This document shows positions 7,352-9,303 of a DNA stretch of 9,303 nt, one piece after another. The position numbers were made by a program, and so were the translations under genes. The stretch's first letter is position 1, and each line of letters begins with the position of its first letter. The stretch comes from an uncultured Alistipes sp. (GTDB lineage Bacteria; Bacteroidota; Bacteroidia; Bacteroidales; Rikenellaceae): the NCBI GenBank assembly GCA_947173915.1, contig CAMWGZ010000042.1:1-9303 (forward strand), written 5' to 3'. Below the pieces are notes generated by a model. The model was not told the DNA's origin. It saw only the letters and a list, made by a program, of their open reading frames with translations, and did no database searches.

Positions 7352-8377
7352 CTAACGGATTTCCACTCCCGGGCGATCCGTCACGCGGCCGATGACCGAA
7401 GCCTTCTCGCCCTGCTTCTCCAGGATGGCGATGACCTCCGCCGCCTCGTCCTGCGACACGGCGAGCACCATGCCCACACCCATGTTGAAGATGTTGAACA
7501 TTTCGCGGTGGGCGATGCCGCCGCACTTCTCCAGCATACGGAACACGGGCAGGATCTCCCACGTACCCTCGTGGATCTCGATACCCTGTCCCTCGCGCAG
7601 GATGCGGGGGATGTTCTCGTCGAAACCACCGCCCGTGATATGACTGATGCCGTGCACGTTGCACGAACGGATCACCTCAAGCACCTGCTTGACGTAGATT
7701 TTGGTCGGCGCCAGCAGCACCTCGCCCAGCACCCGGCCGTCGAGTTCGTCGTAAGCCTTGCGCAGGTCCAGACCCGCATCGGCCACGATCTTGCGCACGA
7801 GGCTGAATCCGTTGGAGTGCACGCCGCTCGACGCGATGCCGACCAGCACGTCGCCCACACGCACCTTGGTGCCGTCGATCAGGCGCGACTTCTCGACCAC
7901 ACCGCACGTGAAGCCGGCGATATCGTACTCACCGCCGCCGTACATGCCCGGCATCTCGGCCGTCTCGCCGCCGATGAGCGCGCAGCCCGCCTGACGGCAA
8001 CCCTCGGCCACGCCCGCCACGATCGCCTCGATCTTGGCCGGTTCGTTGCGGCCGACGGCCACGTAATCCAGAAAATAGAGCGGCTCGGCACCCTGCGCCA
8101 GCACGTCGTTCACGCACATGGCGACGGCATCGATACCGATCGTATCGTGTTTGTCCAGCTCGAAAGCCAATTTGAGTTTGGTGCCCACGCCGTCGGTTCC
8201 GCTTACCAGCACCGGCTCCTTGATATTGAGGGCCGAGAGGTCGAACATGCCGCCGAAAGCACCGATGTTGCCCATCACGCCCGTGCGCGAGGTCGAGGCC
8301 ACGTGCTTCTTGATGCGACGCACCACCTCGTATCCGGCCTCGAGATTCACACCGGCCTTTTCATAACTTTCCGCCAT
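7352..8377 (-). CDS. purM: Phosphoribosylformylglycinamidine cyclo-ligase (AIR synthetase, PurM)
   Basis: PurM closes the imidazole ring in step 5, converting FGAM to AIR with ATP in the cytoplasm. The 341 residues match the standard bacterial enzyme (about 345). The PurM/AIRS N-terminal half shows MFDLS at 44-48, the nucleotide and metal loop [13 protein letters not shown] (60-72), [18 protein letters not shown] (83-100), FLDY (102-105) and GGETAEMPG (136-144). The C-terminal half shows [13 protein letters not shown] (183-195), HITGGGF (246-252) and the final IGRV segment. It begins [17 protein letters not shown], close to the Bacillus start MSEAYKNAGVDIEAGYE. It does not resemble the divergent, longer (about 390 aa) PurM-like protein that I recall from Bacteroides. 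It lies 36 bp after purF and 3 bp before purN. Confidence 0.97.
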   Translation of the reverse strand: MAESYEKAGVNLEAGYEVVRRIKKHVASTSRTGVMGNIGAFGGMFDLSALNIKEPVLVSGTDGVGTKLKLAFELDKHDTIGIDAVAMCVNDVLAQGAEPLYFLDYVAVGRNEPAKIEAIVAGVAEGCRQAGCALIGGETAEMPGMYGGGEYDIAGFTCGVVEKSRLIDGTKVRVGDVLVGIASSGVHSNGFSLVRKIVADAGLDLRKAYDELDGRVLGEVLLAPTKIYVKQVLEVIRSCNVHGISHITGGGFDENIPRILREGQGIEIHEGTWEILPVFRMLEKCGGIAHREMFNIFNMGVGMVLAVSQDEAAEVIAILEKQGEKASVIGRVTDRPGVEIR

Positions 8378-8413
8378 AACTGTTTCTTTTAATAATTTAC
8401 AGAATAAATCGAA

Positions 8414-9303
8414 TCAACATTTTTCCGTCCCTTCGGACTCTCCGTCCAGCCCGTACAGCGAGGTCGGATAGTGGCCCGTGAAGCAGGCCGTGCAAAGTTC
8501 GTCGCGGTGGCCCGCACGCAGCAGGGCCTGCGGCGAGAGGTAGGCCAGCGAATCGGCACCGATATACCGGCGGGCCTCCTCGACCGACATGCGGGCGCAG
8601 AGCAGCTCCTTCCGCGAAGCGGTATCCACGCCGTAATAGCAGGGATTGCAATAGGGCGGACTGGCGATGCGCAGGTGCACCTCCGTGGCTCCCGCCTCGC
8701 GCAGCAGCTGCACGATACGCCGCGAGGTGGTGCCGCGCACGATCGAATCGTCGATGAGCACCACCCGCCGGTCGCGCACGATGCTCTGCACCGCCGAGAG
8801 TTTCATCCGCACGCCCTTCTCGCGCAACTCCTGCGAGGGCTGGATGAAGGTGCGGCCGATGTATTTGTTCTTGATGAGACCCATCTCGTAGGGGATGCCG
8901 CTCGCCTCGCTGTAGCCCATCGCGGCGCTCAGGCTCGAATCGGGCACGCCGACCACGATATCCGCCTCGGCGGGCGACTCCTCGTAGAGCAGCCGGCCCG
9001 ACTCCTTGCGGAAGGCGTGGACGTTGCGGCCCTCGATATCGCTGTCCGGACGGGCGAAGTAGATATACTCCATCGCGCACATCAGGTGGCGCTTGAACTT
9101 CGAGTAGTCGCTGCTGCGCAGGCCGTGGCGGTCGATGGTCACGATCTCGCCCGGCTCCACGTCGCGCAGGAACTCGGCACCGACCACCTCGAAGGCGCAG
9201 CTCTCGCTGCTGATGACGTAACCGTCGCCCAACCGTCCGATCGAGAGCGGCCGCAGGCCGTACTTGTCGCGGCAGGCGTAGATGCGGTTGGCCGTCATGA
9301 TCA
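8414..9303 (-). CDS. purF: Amidophosphoribosyltransferase (glutamine PRPP amidotransferase), 5' end cut by window edge
   Basis: PurF commits PRPP to purine synthesis in step 1, making phosphoribosylamine with glutamine-derived ammonia. Only the C-terminal part is here, about 296 codons, so the catalytic N-terminal Cys and much of the glutaminase domain lie off the right edge. An ATG at 9298 is internal: RDKYGLRPLSIG just after it is mid-protein glutaminase sequence. Counting residues from that Met, the PRPP-binding motif VVLIDDSIVRGTTS is at 179-192. Cys74 (before AMEYIYFARPDS), Cys220 (NPCYYG), Cys269 and Cys272 (CTACFTG) match the four [4Fe-4S] ligands of Bacillus subtilis PurF. This is thus the Fe-S, oxygen-sensitive type rather than the E. 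coli type. A family-typical tail with Gly, Glu and a final Cys ends the protein 36 bp before purM. No frameshift is seen. Confidence 0.96.
   Translation of the reverse strand, partial: IMTANRIYACRDKYGLRPLSIGRLGDGYVISSESCAFEVVGAEFLRDVEPGEIVTIDRHGLRSSDYSKFKRHLMCAMEYIYFARPDSDIEGRNVHAFRKESGRLLYEESPAEADIVVGVPDSSLSAAMGYSEASGIPYEMGLIKNKYIGRTFIQPSQELREKGVRMKLSAVQSIVRDRRVVLIDDSIVRGTTSRRIVQLLREAGATEVHLRIASPPYCNPCYYGVDTASRKELLCARMSVEEARRYIGADSLAYLSPQALLRAGHRDELCTACFTGHYPTSLYGLDGESEGTEKC

Noticed and set aside
8378..8413. A regulatory element in the purF-purM gap
   Set aside because: The 36-bp spacer is AT-rich but holds no -7 element, clear repeat or T-tailed hairpin; any control of purF would lie beyond the right edge of the window.

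Overview
The window is GC-rich and looks like ordinary chromosome of a Bacteroidota bacterium, most likely a Rikenellaceae/Alistipes-type gut anaerobe (inference). The support is: a CydB of the Bacteroidota type, a probable DUF4492 tail just before cydA, start codons without clear Shine-Dalgarno sequences, and one exact match to the Bacteroidota -7 promoter element (TAnnTTTG) upstream of folD. The genus is a guess; the phylum is fairly secure.

Left part, plus strand (1-2779): the last codons of a small upstream gene, then cydA and cydB. These encode the two main subunits of cytochrome bd quinol oxidase, a high-affinity terminal oxidase that lets anaerobes respire or remove traces of oxygen. 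The two genes are 6 bp apart and clearly cotranscribed.

Middle (2780-3008): a 229-bp spacer between convergent genes, filled with inverted repeats. The two strongest are rho-independent terminator candidates: a 12-bp perfect stem for the cydAB transcript, and a 21-bp perfect stem with T-rich tracts on both strands that can end transcription from either side.

Right part, minus strand (9303 down to 3009): in transcription order purF (5' end cut off by the window edge), purM, purN, purH, purD, then folD. These cover steps 1, 5, 3, 9/10 and 2 of de novo purine synthesis. FolD makes the 10-formyl-tetrahydrofolate that PurN and PurH consume, so the whole block forms one functional unit. Spacers are 36, 3, 62, 6 and 63 bp. 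The purN-purH and purD-folD gaps are AT-rich or promoter-bearing and may allow separate initiation.

No novel defence, mobile, CRISPR or RNA system was found. The best lead is evolutionary. The PurF, PurM, PurH and FolD proteins, and the gene order F-M-N-H-D, resemble the Bacillus/Clostridium pur operon rather than the divergent purine enzymes I remember from Bacteroides. This suggests an old lateral replacement, or retention of an alternative gene set. Smaller leads are the loss of conserved acidic residues in CydB, a Lys in place of a conserved Pro in FolD, and the oxygen-sensitive Fe-S type of PurF.
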